From: Fimenecus sp051881455
GTDB taxonomy: Bacteria; Bacillota; Clostridia; Oscillospirales; Acutalibacteraceae
Direction: 5' to 3'
NCBI GenBank assembly: GCA_051881455.1
Contig: JBJEPX010000026.1
Coordinates: 1 to 58,778, forward strand
Length of the DNA stretch: 58,778 bases
Shown piece after piece: positions 17,448-25,946 of this stretch (its first letter is position 1; each line of letters starts with the position of its first letter). Position numbers and translations under genes: made by a program. The notes below the pieces were generated by a model. It was given only the letters and a program-made list of their open reading frames with translations. It ran no database searches and was not told where the DNA came from.

Positions 17448-17476
17448 ATAATAACACCTTTCTCGTGAAATGTAAA
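17448..17476 (-). promoter_or_regulatory. nifJ promoter
   Basis: On the minus strand TTTACA (17476-17471), 17-bp spacer, TATTAT (17453-17448). The predicted start lies about 50 bases before the ATG. Confidence 0.55.
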
Positions 17477-17581
17477 TAGATTTTGACTTAAAAATGTGAT
17501 TAAACTTTGATGAAATTTTACCCTTTTTTCCCTAATCTTTTGTTTGTTTGTAAACAATAGTTTAACAAATCTTTGCCGTGC

Positions 17582-17610
17582 TTGACAAAATACATATTTT
17601 AGTATAAAAT
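17582..17610 (+). promoter_or_regulatory. Promoter of the CNNM/CorC gene
   Basis: TTGACA (17582-17587), 17-bp spacer, TAAAAT (17605-17610), about 50 bases before the ATG at 17670. Confidence 0.7.
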
Positions 17611-17669
17611 ATACAATGATATTCTGTATGAATATACATTTTATAAATATTAAGGAGAGGTTTTGTTCT

Positions 17670-19007
17670 ATGGACGCAGACCCCGGGAGTATTATTCTGA
17701 AAATAGTAATCCTGTTTGCATTGATTTTGGTCAATGCGTTTTTTGCAATGTCGGAGATAGCGGTTATCTCGTTAAACGATAACAAAATCGACAAAATGGC
17801 TGAATCCGGCAATAAAAAAGCAAAGCAAATAAAAAAACTGACGGAAAGTTCCAGCTCATTTCTGTCAACAATACAAATCGGCGTAACCTTGGCAGGCTTT
17901 TTAACATCTGCAACTGCGGCACAGTCTTTTGCGGTAATGCTTGCCGACGCTATTTCAAAAACGGCGATTGTAAAGGTTATACCCATAAGTGTAATCAGCG
18001 GCTTTTCCACAGTCGTTATTACTCTTGTAATGTCATATTTTTCACTTGTACTGGGTGAGCTTGTTCCCAAAAAGATAGCCATGCAGAAGTCCGAAAAAAT
18101 GGCATTTATGGCGGCACCGGTCTTAACCTTTGTTGCGGCGGCCACCCGTCCCGTTGTTAAGTTCTTGTCTCTTTCAACTAACGGTGTTTTGAGAATAATG
18201 GGCATTGACCCCCACGCCGACGAAGAAACCGTCACCGAGGAAGAAATCCGTATGATGGTTGATGTGGGCGGTGAAAAAGGCGTTATTGAGGACAGCCAAA
18301 AAGAGATGATTGACAATATCTTTGAGTTCGACGATATTGATGTTGCCGATATTATGACTCACAGAACGGATATGGTTTGCGTTGATGTTGAAGAGGGACT
18401 ATCGGAGGCTGTTAAGCTTTCCATCGAAAACGGTTTTTCACGAATCCCCGTTTATGAAGAGGACTCCGATAACATTATCGGAATTATTTATGTTAAGGAT
18501 TTCTTGAAATATGTGGGCACCTCGTTGCCTAAAACAAAGTCAATCAAGGACATAATGCGTGAAGCATATTATGTGCCTGAAACAAAGCGCTGCGGTGAGC
18601 TTTTCTCGGAAATGACGGAAAAGCGTGTTCAGATGGCGATTGTTGTTGATGAATACGGCGGAACAGCAGGTATTGTAACCCTTGAAGATGTTTTGGAATC
18701 CATTGTGGGTAATATTCAGGACGAATATGACCAGGAGTCCGATGAATTTTCAATTATTGACGATAAAACCTTTACTGTTGACGGTATTACGGATATCGAA
18801 GAGGTTGAGGAGCATATCGGCAAGACCTTCCCCGAAGGTGATTACGATACAATCGGCGGATATATTATCAGTGTGCTTGGCTTTTTGCCACAGGACGGCG
18901 AAATGAACGAGGTAACCTTTGAGAATATCAAGTTTACCGTGCTCAATGTTGAGGACCGCCGCATAGGTAAGGTCAAGGTGGAAATTCTCCCCACGGAAGA
19001 TAAATAA
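17670..19007 (+). CDS. CNNM/CorC-family (hemolysin C-like) membrane protein
   Basis: A 445-residue protein. A DUF21/CNNM transmembrane domain (about 1-190, three to four helices) is followed by a tandem CBS pair (about 205-335; MTHRTDMVCVDVEEG, EYGGTAGIVTLEDVLE) and a C-terminal CorC_HlyC domain (about 355-440). The family is linked to magnesium/cobalt efflux or homeostasis; 'hemolysin' is a historical label. The ATG at 17670 follows AAGGAGAGG; an ATG 18 codons upstream lacks a ribosome binding site. Confidence 0.92.
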   Translation: MDADPGSIILKIVILFALILVNAFFAMSEIAVISLNDNKIDKMAESGNKKAKQIKKLTESSSSFLSTIQIGVTLAGFLTSATAAQSFAVMLADAISKTAIVKVIPISVISGFSTVVITLVMSYFSLVLGELVPKKIAMQKSEKMAFMAAPVLTFVAAATRPVVKFLSLSTNGVLRIMGIDPHADEETVTEEEIRMMVDVGGEKGVIEDSQKEMIDNIFEFDDIDVADIMTHRTDMVCVDVEEGLSEAVKLSIENGFSRIPVYEEDSDNIIGIIYVKDFLKYVGTSLPKTKSIKDIMREAYYVPETKRCGELFSEMTEKRVQMAIVVDEYGGTAGIVTLEDVLESIVGNIQDEYDQESDEFSIIDDKTFTVDGITDIEEVEEHIGKTFPEGDYDTIGGYIISVLGFLPQDGEMNEVTFENIKFTVLNVEDRRIGKVKVEILPTEDK

Positions 19008-19017
19008 TGCAAAATAA

Positions 19018-19042
19018 GGCGGAGGCTCAGCCTCCGCCGTTT
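19018..19042 (+). terminator. Rho-independent terminator
   Basis: GGCGGAGGCT and its complement AGCCTCCGCC form a near-perfect stem followed by TTTT, between the CNNM gene and queH. Confidence 0.8.
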
Positions 19043-19058
19043 TAGTAATGAGGATGTT

Positions 19059-19673
19059 ATGGAAAAGATAAATTATCAGAAAAAACTTGATAATATTATT
19101 GAAAATTTGCAGTCAGCGCCCAAGCTGTTGCTACATAGCTGTTGCGCGCCGTGCAGCAGTTATTGTATTGAGTATCTTTCGCAATTTTTTAATATTACCG
19201 TGCTTTATTATAATCCCAATATTTACCCCGAGGCTGAATATGAGCACAGAAAGTCCGAGCAAAAACGGCTGATAGGCGAGTTGAAAACCAAATATCCCGT
19301 AAAAATGCTGGATTGTGATTTTGAAAGCGAAAGGTTTTACGAAAGGGTAAAAGGACTTGAAAACTGCCGTGAAGGCGGTGAAAGATGCTTTAAATGCTAC
19401 CGTTTGCGCCTCGAAAAAACGGCAAAAGCGGCGGCGGAAAACGGTTTTGATTATTTCACAACAACTCTTACCATAAGCCCTCTCAAAAATGCGGCAAAAA
19501 TCAATGAAATAGGTGAGGAGTTGTCAGAGGAGTTCGGCGTAAAGTTCCTGCCCTCCGATTTCAAAAAGAAAAACGGCTTCAAGCGTTCAATAGAGCTGAG
19601 CCGTGAATATAACCTCTACCGCCAGAATTATTGCGGATGCGTGTATTCAAAAAGTGATAATAATAACGAATAG
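19059..19673 (+). CDS. queH: Epoxyqueuosine reductase QueH
   Basis: A 204-residue member of the DUF208/QueH family. Cysteine motifs: HSCCAPCSSYC near residue 27 (the CC plus distal cysteines binding the Fe-S and Fe centres), CFKCYRLRLE near 112 and YCGCVYS near the C-terminus. It catalyses the last step of queuosine formation in tRNA, replacing the cobalamin-dependent QueG. No other queuosine gene is in the window. Confidence 0.93.
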   Translation: MEKINYQKKLDNIIENLQSAPKLLLHSCCAPCSSYCIEYLSQFFNITVLYYNPNIYPEAEYEHRKSEQKRLIGELKTKYPVKMLDCDFESERFYERVKGLENCREGGERCFKCYRLRLEKTAKAAAENGFDYFTTTLTISPLKNAAKINEIGEELSEEFGVKFLPSDFKKKNGFKRSIELSREYNLYRQNYCGCVYSKSDNNNE

Positions 19674-19705
19674 GTGTGGACACAGTGTTCCACACCTTTA
19701 TTTTA
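19672..19705 (+). terminator. Terminator of queH
   Basis: AGGTGTGGA and TCCACACCT form a 9-bp stem followed by TTATTTTAT; the stem starts inside the stop codon. Confidence 0.8.
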
Positions 19706-19765
19706 TACCAAATCGGTAGGAAACTGCCTGCCACCGCAGTTAGTGTTTTCATATGATTTATTTGG

Positions 19766-21088
19766 CTATTCTTTTAATGTTGAGTGAGTCAATTTGCCGT
19801 CTTTGTAATTAAACCAAAATTGTTCGTTATCGTTTTCATCAACAATTCTTAATTCTATATATACGCCGTCTTCGGCTTTGCGTTCTTCGTAAGACATAAA
19901 ACTTGAAAAATCGGCAATATCATATAAATCCTCAATGGGTGAACCTATTTCTAAGTCTTCCAAAGTGTCTTTTTCTATTCCTTTAAGGTGTGCATCATAG
20001 TTAAAAATTTGCTTGGATTCGTATATTCCGTCTTTCTCATAATCTCGCAATTCTATTACTTGAGAGTTTATATAAATTTTCAAACTGTTATAATACGATG
20101 TATCCATTTCACCGTATGTATCATTTTTTTCTTGAAGTGCCTTTGCATCTTCTTCAGTCATGGGAATTTCGATACTGTCAAATTCCGCTTTAGCCATTGT
20201 GTAATAATCGTCCATATGTGCATAGTATTCTCGCGCATCTTTGTTTCGCATAGACATATCCCAGATAATTTCTACACTTGTGCCTATAACCATTATTGCG
20301 GAAACGGTAATTAAAAACACAGTTAACTTTTTAAGAGTTTTTTCACAATTACTGCAATTTGCCTCACTCCTGAGATCTCCTGCATAAACAAGTGATAAAA
20401 ACCCCGTTACTACGTGGATAATTGGAAAGGCAAATGTTAAAAAGAAACATATAACCCAAATAAAATAGGGAAAAACATTCTCTTCGGTTCCTCCGAATGA
20501 TTTAAAAACGAGATAAAATGCTTCCCAACCGAAAAATGCCTCCCCCATTTTCACGGCGGCGGGAAAATCCGTAAAAACGCTGATAAACTGATATCCGGCG
20601 GGGCGAAGTGCATAAAAGGATATGATAGGTGTAAGAATCGTTGTGATTCCCAAGGCTCTCAAAACGCCTATGCTTTTTGATTTTACCGCAAAATAAAAAG
20701 AGGCTGTTGCGGCGCAAAAGGCTATGACTGAAATAATACTGATTACTGCGTCGGTCTCGCTGAAATCCACAATATTGATATATGCAAAGCTATACATATT
20801 AAAATCTGCATAAATCAGTATGCACGCATACAGTCCCAAAAAGATTAAGGATAAAACTATCCACAGCGTATTGTTGTGAAGCTTTTCAAGGCTTTCTGCA
20901 ACTTCCTTAGGGTTGCCCATCATTTCAACCGCTTTATTAAATGAATAATCTTCGTCATATCCTGCGTCAATAAAATATTGAGCACGGTCATCAATATGGT
21001 TTTCCAATTCCCTTTTAACGTCCCTTTTTGCAGTTTTATTTTTAATTAAAGACGTTACCTCATTGATGTATTCTTCCTTTTTCATCAT
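19766..21088 (-). CDS. HAAS-domain membrane protein, PadR partner
   Basis: A 440-residue protein. The first 75 residues (KKEEYINEVTSLIKNKTAKR... ending MMGNPKEVAESLEKLH) form the HAAS domain that typically pairs with PadR regulators. About six or seven transmembrane segments follow (80-270), then a C-terminal extracytoplasmic region (280-440) of unknown fold, rich in acidic and aromatic residues. No catalytic motif is seen. It lies 11 bases after a padR gene, so the two are cotranscribed. The role is probably an envelope or stress function regulated by PadR. Confidence 0.8.
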   Translation of the reverse strand: MMKKEEYINEVTSLIKNKTAKRDVKRELENHIDDRAQYFIDAGYDEDYSFNKAVEMMGNPKEVAESLEKLHNNTLWIVLSLIFLGLYACILIYADFNMYSFAYINIVDFSETDAVISIISVIAFCAATASFYFAVKSKSIGVLRALGITTILTPIISFYALRPAGYQFISVFTDFPAAVKMGEAFFGWEAFYLVFKSFGGTEENVFPYFIWVICFFLTFAFPIIHVVTGFLSLVYAGDLRSEANCSNCEKTLKKLTVFLITVSAIMVIGTSVEIIWDMSMRNKDAREYYAHMDDYYTMAKAEFDSIEIPMTEEDAKALQEKNDTYGEMDTSYYNSLKIYINSQVIELRDYEKDGIYESKQIFNYDAHLKGIEKDTLEDLEIGSPIEDLYDIADFSSFMSYEERKAEDGVYIELRIVDENDNEQFWFNYKDGKLTHSTLKE

Positions 21089-21099
21089 AAAAGTACCCT

Positions 21100-21426
21100 C
21101 TATGCAAAATTCAGCACCTTATTAACGCTTATGGAAAATGATTTCCATTCTTCACGGCTTTCCGCAAGTTTTTTTCTGCCCTTTTCAGTAATTTGATAGT
21201 ATTTTCTGTTTCTTCCGTCAACTTCCTGCCAATATGAGATAAGGAATTTTTCCTTTTCCAAGGCGTGTAAAATGGGATAAAGGGTGCCCTCACTCATATT
21301 AAAAGCATTTTCGCTTTGTATTTCCAGCTCCCTTATTATCTTGTAGCCGTATAAATCATTCTTGCTTAATACAGATAAAACAAGCATTGACGTACTGCCT
21401 TTAAGTAATTCCTTGCTGTATTTCAT
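21100..21426 (-). CDS. PadR-family transcriptional regulator
   Basis: A 108-residue winged-helix protein. KGSTSMLVLSVLSKNDLYGYKIIRELE and SEGTLYPILHALEKEKFL are the PadR wing and recognition-helix signatures, and the C-terminal helix serves dimerisation. The ATG at 21426 has GGAGG 8 bases upstream; a start five codons earlier would swallow that site. It is transcribed with the HAAS protein and is probably autoregulated from the dyad at 21447-21458. Confidence 0.93.
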   Translation of the reverse strand: MKYSKELLKGSTSMLVLSVLSKNDLYGYKIIRELEIQSENAFNMSEGTLYPILHALEKEKFLISYWQEVDGRNRKYYQITEKGRKKLAESREEWKSFSISVNKVLNFA

Positions 21427-21446
21427 AGTGCATACCTCCATTTACT

Positions 21447-21485
21447 ATGTATATACATCGTAACATGAGGCATAATATTTGTCAA
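21447..21485 (-). promoter_or_regulatory. padR promoter with overlapping PadR-like operator
   Basis: On the minus strand TTGACA (21485-21480), 17-bp spacer, TACGAT (21462-21457). The perfect palindrome ATGTATATACAT (21447-21458) touches the -10. PadR operators are ATGT/ACAT dyads, although usually with a longer centre. Confidence 0.65.
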
Positions 21486-21504
21486 TAGCTGATTGCAAAA
21501 ATAA

Positions 21505-22190
21505 AAAGGCGGGTCTTAAGTGCCCGCCCGATAAATTACATCAAAAAAAGCGGCGGGGGCAAGCCCCCGCCCTACCTATAATTTCAGCGTACTTGTAGGG
21601 GCAGATGCCCACATCTGCCCGTTAAATCATATGAAATCAACGGCTGTTTTGTAGGGTGCGACGACCTCGGCGCACCGTTAATTTTACAAAATTTTTGCGG
21701 GCTGTCGAGGTCGCCAGCCCCTACGATACCGCCATTGGTGTGCATGTGATTTTGCGGGCGATTCGTGAATCGCCCCTACGGGTTCAGCAAAAAAATTAAA
21801 CTATCGCACAACATCTTGTCTCCCCTGAAAGGGGTGATTTCCCACGGTGTGGGGAAATGTCTGCGAAGCAGACAAAAGGGGACGGCCGCCGTCAGCGGAT
21901 GTCAACGGAGTTGACAGAGGGGTTATTTTGCGGGACGATGAAGGCATCGTCCCCTACGGGTTACATAGAATTTTATAGATTGGCTTGTAGGGGCGGGTCT
22001 CTGTGCCCGCCCGATAAATTACATCAAAAAAATTGTAATATTGTAGGGTGCGACGACTGGTTGCACCGTTAATTTTACAAATCTTTTGTTTAAATTAAGA
22101 ACTTCCAATAGTCAGGTTTCGGTTCTCTGATGAACAAAATTCAAATGATTTAGAGTAGGGCGGGGGCTTGCCCCCGCCGTGAGGGTTAAT
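21505..22190. repeat. Largest modular palindromic intergenic repeat cluster
   Basis: About 690 bases with no gene. Modules in order include GGCGGGTCTTAAGTGCCCGCC (21510), GGCGGGGGCAAGCCCCCGCCC (21552), GGGGCAGATGCCCACATCTG (21598), GGTGCGACGACCTCGGCGCACC (21656), GCGGGCTGTCGAGGTCGCCAGCCCC (21698 onward), GGGCGATTCGTGAATCGCCC (21756), a CCCCTGAAAGGGG block with AGTTGACAGAGGGG end (21823-21925), GGGACGATGAAGGCATCGTCCC (21930), GGGCGGGTCTCTGTGCCCGCCC (21990), GGTGCGACGACTGGTTGCACC (22047) and GGCGGGGGCTTGCCCCCGCC (22160). Most are bordered by TTGTAGG or CCCTACRRGTT. Confidence 0.85.
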
Positions 22191-22198
22191 GCAATTTC

Positions 22199-22657
22199 TT
22201 ACGAAATACTCATAATATAAATCTGGCAAGGGTTATCTTTATCCCATAAATTTTCTATACACTCTAATTCCTTAAATCCAATCCTTTTATAAAAAGAGTT
22301 TGTTATATCGTAGGAAGCATATTTACCACTACTAACCGTTTTGACCTGAATAAAATCATAATTGTTATTTTTAGCAAAATCATAAAAACTTTTGAATAAT
22401 TCAGCGCCGATTCCTTTCCGTTGATATTCTTTTAAAACACCCATAACACTAATTTCAACAGTATGAGGACTGTTTTCTTTCATCATAATAAAGCCGATAG
22501 GATTATCACTTTCAATATCTGCCCAAAAATGAGATACCCTGCTTTCTTTGATATATTGAGTTATCCCATCTTTTTTACCAAACCATTCGGGTAATTGACT
22601 TAAAATATTTCTGCAAATTTTTTCCTTATCATCTATATTGTCGATATACCTAATCAT
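22199..22657 (-). CDS. GNAT-family N-acetyltransferase
   Basis: A 152-residue protein with the GNAT acetyl-CoA-binding motif EYQRKGIGAELFKSFYDFAKN (about 75-95), preceded by the beta4 strand HTVEISVMGV. The acceptor substrate cannot be predicted. It is flanked on both sides by the palindromic repeats and is more AT-rich than its neighbours, which hints at later acquisition. Confidence 0.85.
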   Translation of the reverse strand: MIRYIDNIDDKEKICRNILSQLPEWFGKKDGITQYIKESRVSHFWADIESDNPIGFIMMKENSPHTVEISVMGVLKEYQRKGIGAELFKSFYDFAKNNNYDFIQVKTVSSGKYASYDITNSFYKRIGFKELECIENLWDKDNPCQIYIMSIS

Positions 22658-22734
22658 TTTTCATTTCCTTTTGTGAATATAGTCTTTAAATCATTGGAGT
22701 AGGCGGAATGTTTTGTGCGATTTTGCGGTGATTT

Positions 22735-22897
22735 TTCGGCGGGGGCAAGCCCCCCGCCCTACCATATTGAAATGGAGTCTGTATATGATTTTACGGGACG
22801 ATGAAAGGCATCGTCCCCTACAAGTTGCATAAAAAATCAACTGCTACTGAATACTTGTCTCCCCTGAAAGGGGAGATGTCACGAAGTGACAGAGGGG
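22735..22897. repeat. Modular palindromic intergenic repeats
   Basis: Three modules: GGCGGGGGCAAGCCCCCCGCCC (22739), GGGACGATGAAAGGCATCGTCCC (22797) and the CCCCTGAAAGGGGAGATGTC block ending GTGACAGAGGGGTTATTTC (22861-22903). The last runs into the trmB stop codon region. Confidence 0.8.
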
Positions 22898-23581
22898 TTA
22901 TTTCACAGGCTTTGCCACAACTCTGAATATGGGCATACCCATATCTGCAAATTTCTGCTCATATTCGGTGACGATGTTATCTTTAAAACTGCTGTTGTGC
23001 AAATCTCTTGAAATCTCGGAAACAGCAAAACCGCCCGCCTCATAGCTTTCAAGTGAATAGTTGAAAAAGTCCTCATTGTCCGTCTTTTGTGCGATAAAAC
23101 CGTCGTCACAAAGGATTTTTTTATATATTTCCAGAAAGCCTTTGCTTGTAAGTCTGTGGCTTTCGTGCTTCGTTTTCGGGAAAGGCGTGCTGAAATTAAG
23201 ATATATTTCCGAAACGCTTTTTTTCTTAATAAACAAGGGCAGATATTCCGCTTTCATTTCAAGAAATTTAACATTGGGAACAGAGAGGGATTTTGCTCTT
23301 TCGCATGCTTCAACAAGTACGCCCGGGACGCACTCCACGGCGATTATGTTTTTCTCGGGATTGCGGAGTGCATATTCGCAGACAAACTGCCCCTTACCGC
23401 AGCCTATTTCCATAACAAGGGGAGCGGTTCTGCCAAAAATTTCATCAATATTTAAAAAGCTTTCCTCTGCGTCGTCCGTTCTGTAATCAAAGGATTTAAG
23501 CTCATAAGGTATTCGCAGGTCGGTGCATTTTTCCCGCCTTGCTTCAAGATTCTTTATTTTTCTCAGTCTCACTGAAATCAC
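22898..23581 (-). CDS. trmB: tRNA (guanine-N7-)-methyltransferase
   Basis: A 227-residue class I SAM methyltransferase. The SAM-binding motif MEIGCGKGQFVCEYA lies near 68, the TrmB signature YLNFSTPFPKTKHESHRLTS near 130-150 (usually YxxFPDPWPKKRHxKRRL; here the DPW is altered to STPF), and TDNEDFFNYS near 178. It makes m7G46 in tRNA. The altered motif resembles diverged Clostridial TrmB proteins. Confidence 0.9.
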   Translation of the reverse strand: MISVRLRKIKNLEARREKCTDLRIPYELKSFDYRTDDAEESFLNIDEIFGRTAPLVMEIGCGKGQFVCEYALRNPEKNIIAVECVPGVLVEACERAKSLSVPNVKFLEMKAEYLPLFIKKKSVSEIYLNFSTPFPKTKHESHRLTSKGFLEIYKKILCDDGFIAQKTDNEDFFNYSLESYEAGGFAVSEISRDLHNSSFKDNIVTEYEQKFADMGMPIFRVVAKPVK

Positions 23582-23654
23582 CCGAAAGATAATACCATAT
23601 TTGCTATTGATTTTTCAAGTGAAAACCTATAAAATCATATATGAGGTGAATTTT

Positions 23655-24644
23655 ATGAGCTACAAGGCTTACGAAAACAGATATAACGATATGGAGTATA
23701 ACCGCTCAGGCAACAGCGGACTGAAATTACCTGCGGTTTCATTGGGACTCTGGCACAATTTCGGTACATACGACAGCTTTGAAAATATGAAAAAAATGTG
23801 CTTTACCGCCTTCGATAACGGCATAACACATTTTGATATTGCAAATAATTACGGTCCCGAACCGGGGAGTGCCGAGGAGAATTTCGGTAAAATTTTAAAA
23901 ACGGAAATGTCCGCCTACCGTGATGAAATGATAATAAGCACAAAAGCAGGTTATCATATGTGGGAGGGCCCTTACGGCGATTGGGGAAGCCGCAAATATA
24001 TGCTTTCAAGCCTTGACCAAAGCCTAAAAAGACTGGGGCTTGATTATGTTGATATTTTTTATCATCACAGAATGGACCCCGATACACCCTTGGAGGAGTC
24101 TATGGGTGCGCTGGCTCAGGCAGTACACAGCGGAAAGGCTCTATATGCAGGACTTTCAAATTATAACGGCGAAACAATGAAAAAAGCGGCTGAAATTTTG
24201 AAAAATCTCAACTGCCCCTTTGTAATCAACCAAAACAGATATTCAATTATTGACCGCACCATAGAGCAAAACGGACTTAAAGATGCCGCAAAAGCTGTGG
24301 GCAAGGGTATAATCGTGTTCAGCCCCTTGGCGCAGGGAATTTTGACCGACAGATATTTAAACGGTATTCCCGAGGACAGCCGTGTAAAACGCAGCGGAGT
24401 TTTCTTAAACGAACAGCGTGTAAACGATAATATCGAAAAAGTTAGAAAGCTTAAAAAGATTTCCGATGCGAGAGGGGAGACCTTGGCTCAAATGGCCCTC
24501 TCCTGGGTGCTTCGTGACGGCGATTGCACAAGCGTTTTAATAGGTGCTTCAAAGCCCGAACAGATAGTTGAGAATATCGGTATTGTAAAGCGCACTCCCT
24601 TTACAGAAGAAGAACTCCGCCTTATTGACGAAGCAGTAAAATAA
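23655..24644 (+). CDS. Aldo/keto reductase, YghZ-like
   Basis: A 329-residue NADPH-dependent (beta/alpha)8 oxidoreductase. DIANNYGPEPGSAEENFG carries the catalytic Tyr and preceding Asp, STKAGYHMWEG the catalytic Lys, and YHHRMDPDTPLEE the active-site His. The C-terminal cofactor region contains GASKPEQIVENI. Its closest familiar relatives are the L-glyceraldehyde-3-phosphate reductase type (YghZ, GPR). The ATG at 23655 follows GAGGTG. It is divergent from trmB, with its own terminator. Confidence 0.9.
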   Translation: MSYKAYENRYNDMEYNRSGNSGLKLPAVSLGLWHNFGTYDSFENMKKMCFTAFDNGITHFDIANNYGPEPGSAEENFGKILKTEMSAYRDEMIISTKAGYHMWEGPYGDWGSRKYMLSSLDQSLKRLGLDYVDIFYHHRMDPDTPLEESMGALAQAVHSGKALYAGLSNYNGETMKKAAEILKNLNCPFVINQNRYSIIDRTIEQNGLKDAAKAVGKGIIVFSPLAQGILTDRYLNGIPEDSRVKRSGVFLNEQRVNDNIEKVRKLKKISDARGETLAQMALSWVLRDGDCTSVLIGASKPEQIVENIGIVKRTPFTEEELRLIDEAVK

Positions 24645-24667
24645 TTGATAATTTATAACATAAAAAC

Positions 24668-24710
24668 ACACGGCAAGGACATTTTTTAGTGTTCTTGCCG
24701 TGTTCTTTAT
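24668..24710. terminator. Bidirectional terminator
   Basis: ACACGGCAAGGACA and TGTTCTTGCCGTGT form a 14-bp stem flanked by A-rich and T-rich tracts, serving the aldo/keto reductase on the plus strand and the seven-gene operon on the minus strand. Confidence 0.85.
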
Positions 24711-25927
24711 TTTTCTTTTCTTAACAGCGTACCCTTAGGAAAACTAAGGTTTGACTTGATTTTTACCGTCATCATGGGGTGGGGGGCAGACTCGATTTCA
24801 TTGCCCTCGCCGTCATAAATTTCTTCTGCGGTGAAAATAACAGGTTTACATTCAGGCTGTAAGGCGTCAAGTATATCACCTTTACAGAACTTGTTGCGCT
24901 GTTCGGCAATTATATAGCCGTCACGGCACTCTTTAACAACCGCCATAACATCGTAATGGCGCTTATATCCACCGTCAAAGGAAATTTCGGCGTTTTCATT
25001 GGGGTGACCGAAATAGAAACCCGTGCAGTATTCACGGTAGCTTACCTTGTAGCACTCGTCAACAGCCCATTGGGGAGCCCTGAAATCGGGAGAAGGGTTT
25101 TTAAGGTATTCGTCAATAACCGTTCTGTAAGCATTTGTAATTACCGCCGCATAGTAAGCGGATTTTGCTCTACCCTCTATTTTAAAACTTGAAATTCCCG
25201 CCTCAACAAGCTGTGGAATATGCTCAATCATACACATATCCTTTGAATTGAGAATGTAAGTTCCCTCTTTTGTATCGTTAATGGGAAAATACATACCGTC
25301 CCGCTTAACCTCCATTATGGCGTATTCCCATCGGCAGGGCTGTGCGCACTCGCCGCGGTTTGCGTCACGGTTTACAAGGTAGTTGGAAAGCAGGCATCTC
25401 CCCGAAAAGGATACGCACATAGCGCCGTGGACAAAGCACTCAATTTCGAGCTCCTTGGGCACCTTTGCACGGATTTCCGCAATTTCGGTGAGGGATAATT
25501 CACGGGCTGTAACAATGCGTGAAGCACCCATATTGTAAAACTCATTTGCTGTGACATAGTTTACAATTCCCGCCTGTGTTGAAATATGAACGGGTACTGT
25601 CGGAGCGTACTTTTTGCAAAGAGAAAGCACGCCGATATCAGCAACAATAAATGCGTCAACTCCCGCATCTGCCCATTTTTCAAGATATGATGGGAGAGTT
25701 ATTATTTCATCGTTCCTCGGCAGAGTGTTTACCGTAAGATAAACCTTAACGCCCTTTGAATGGCAAAGAGTGATAGCCTCTTTTAAATTGTCAACTGTGA
25801 AATTTTCGGGAGCCGCACGCATTGAGAATGCGTCTCCCCCTAAATACACCGCGTCGGCGCCGAACATCAAAGCGGCTTCAAGCCTTTCGCGGTCGCCGGC
25901 AGGGGATAGTAATTCGGGTACAATCAT
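24707..25927 (-). CDS. Peptidase U32-family protein
   Basis: A 406-residue protein. The N-terminus MIVPELLSPAGDRERLEAAL and the U32 signature ECFVHGAMCVSFSGRCLLS (about 168-187) with downstream cysteines (RGECAQPCRW) are clear. Family members include RlhA (23S rRNA hydroxylation) and TrhP/YegQ-like (tRNA ho5U), so an RNA-modifying role is more likely than true peptidase activity. It is the last gene of the tmk-led operon, 19 bases after mltG. Confidence 0.9.
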   Translation of the reverse strand: MIVPELLSPAGDRERLEAALMFGADAVYLGGDAFSMRAAPENFTVDNLKEAITLCHSKGVKVYLTVNTLPRNDEIITLPSYLEKWADAGVDAFIVADIGVLSLCKKYAPTVPVHISTQAGIVNYVTANEFYNMGASRIVTARELSLTEIAEIRAKVPKELEIECFVHGAMCVSFSGRCLLSNYLVNRDANRGECAQPCRWEYAIMEVKRDGMYFPINDTKEGTYILNSKDMCMIEHIPQLVEAGISSFKIEGRAKSAYYAAVITNAYRTVIDEYLKNPSPDFRAPQWAVDECYKVSYREYCTGFYFGHPNENAEISFDGGYKRHYDVMAVVKECRDGYIIAEQRNKFCKGDILDALQPECKPVIFTAEEIYDGEGNEIESAPHPMMTVKIKSNLSFPKGTLLRKEK

Positions 25928-25946
25928 TTTTATTCACTTTCTGCAA

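Noticed and set aside
17435..18316. 293-residue frame opposite the CNNM gene
   Set aside because: The plus strand encodes a recognisable DUF21-CBS protein with promoter and ribosome binding site; the antisense product is a composition artefact.
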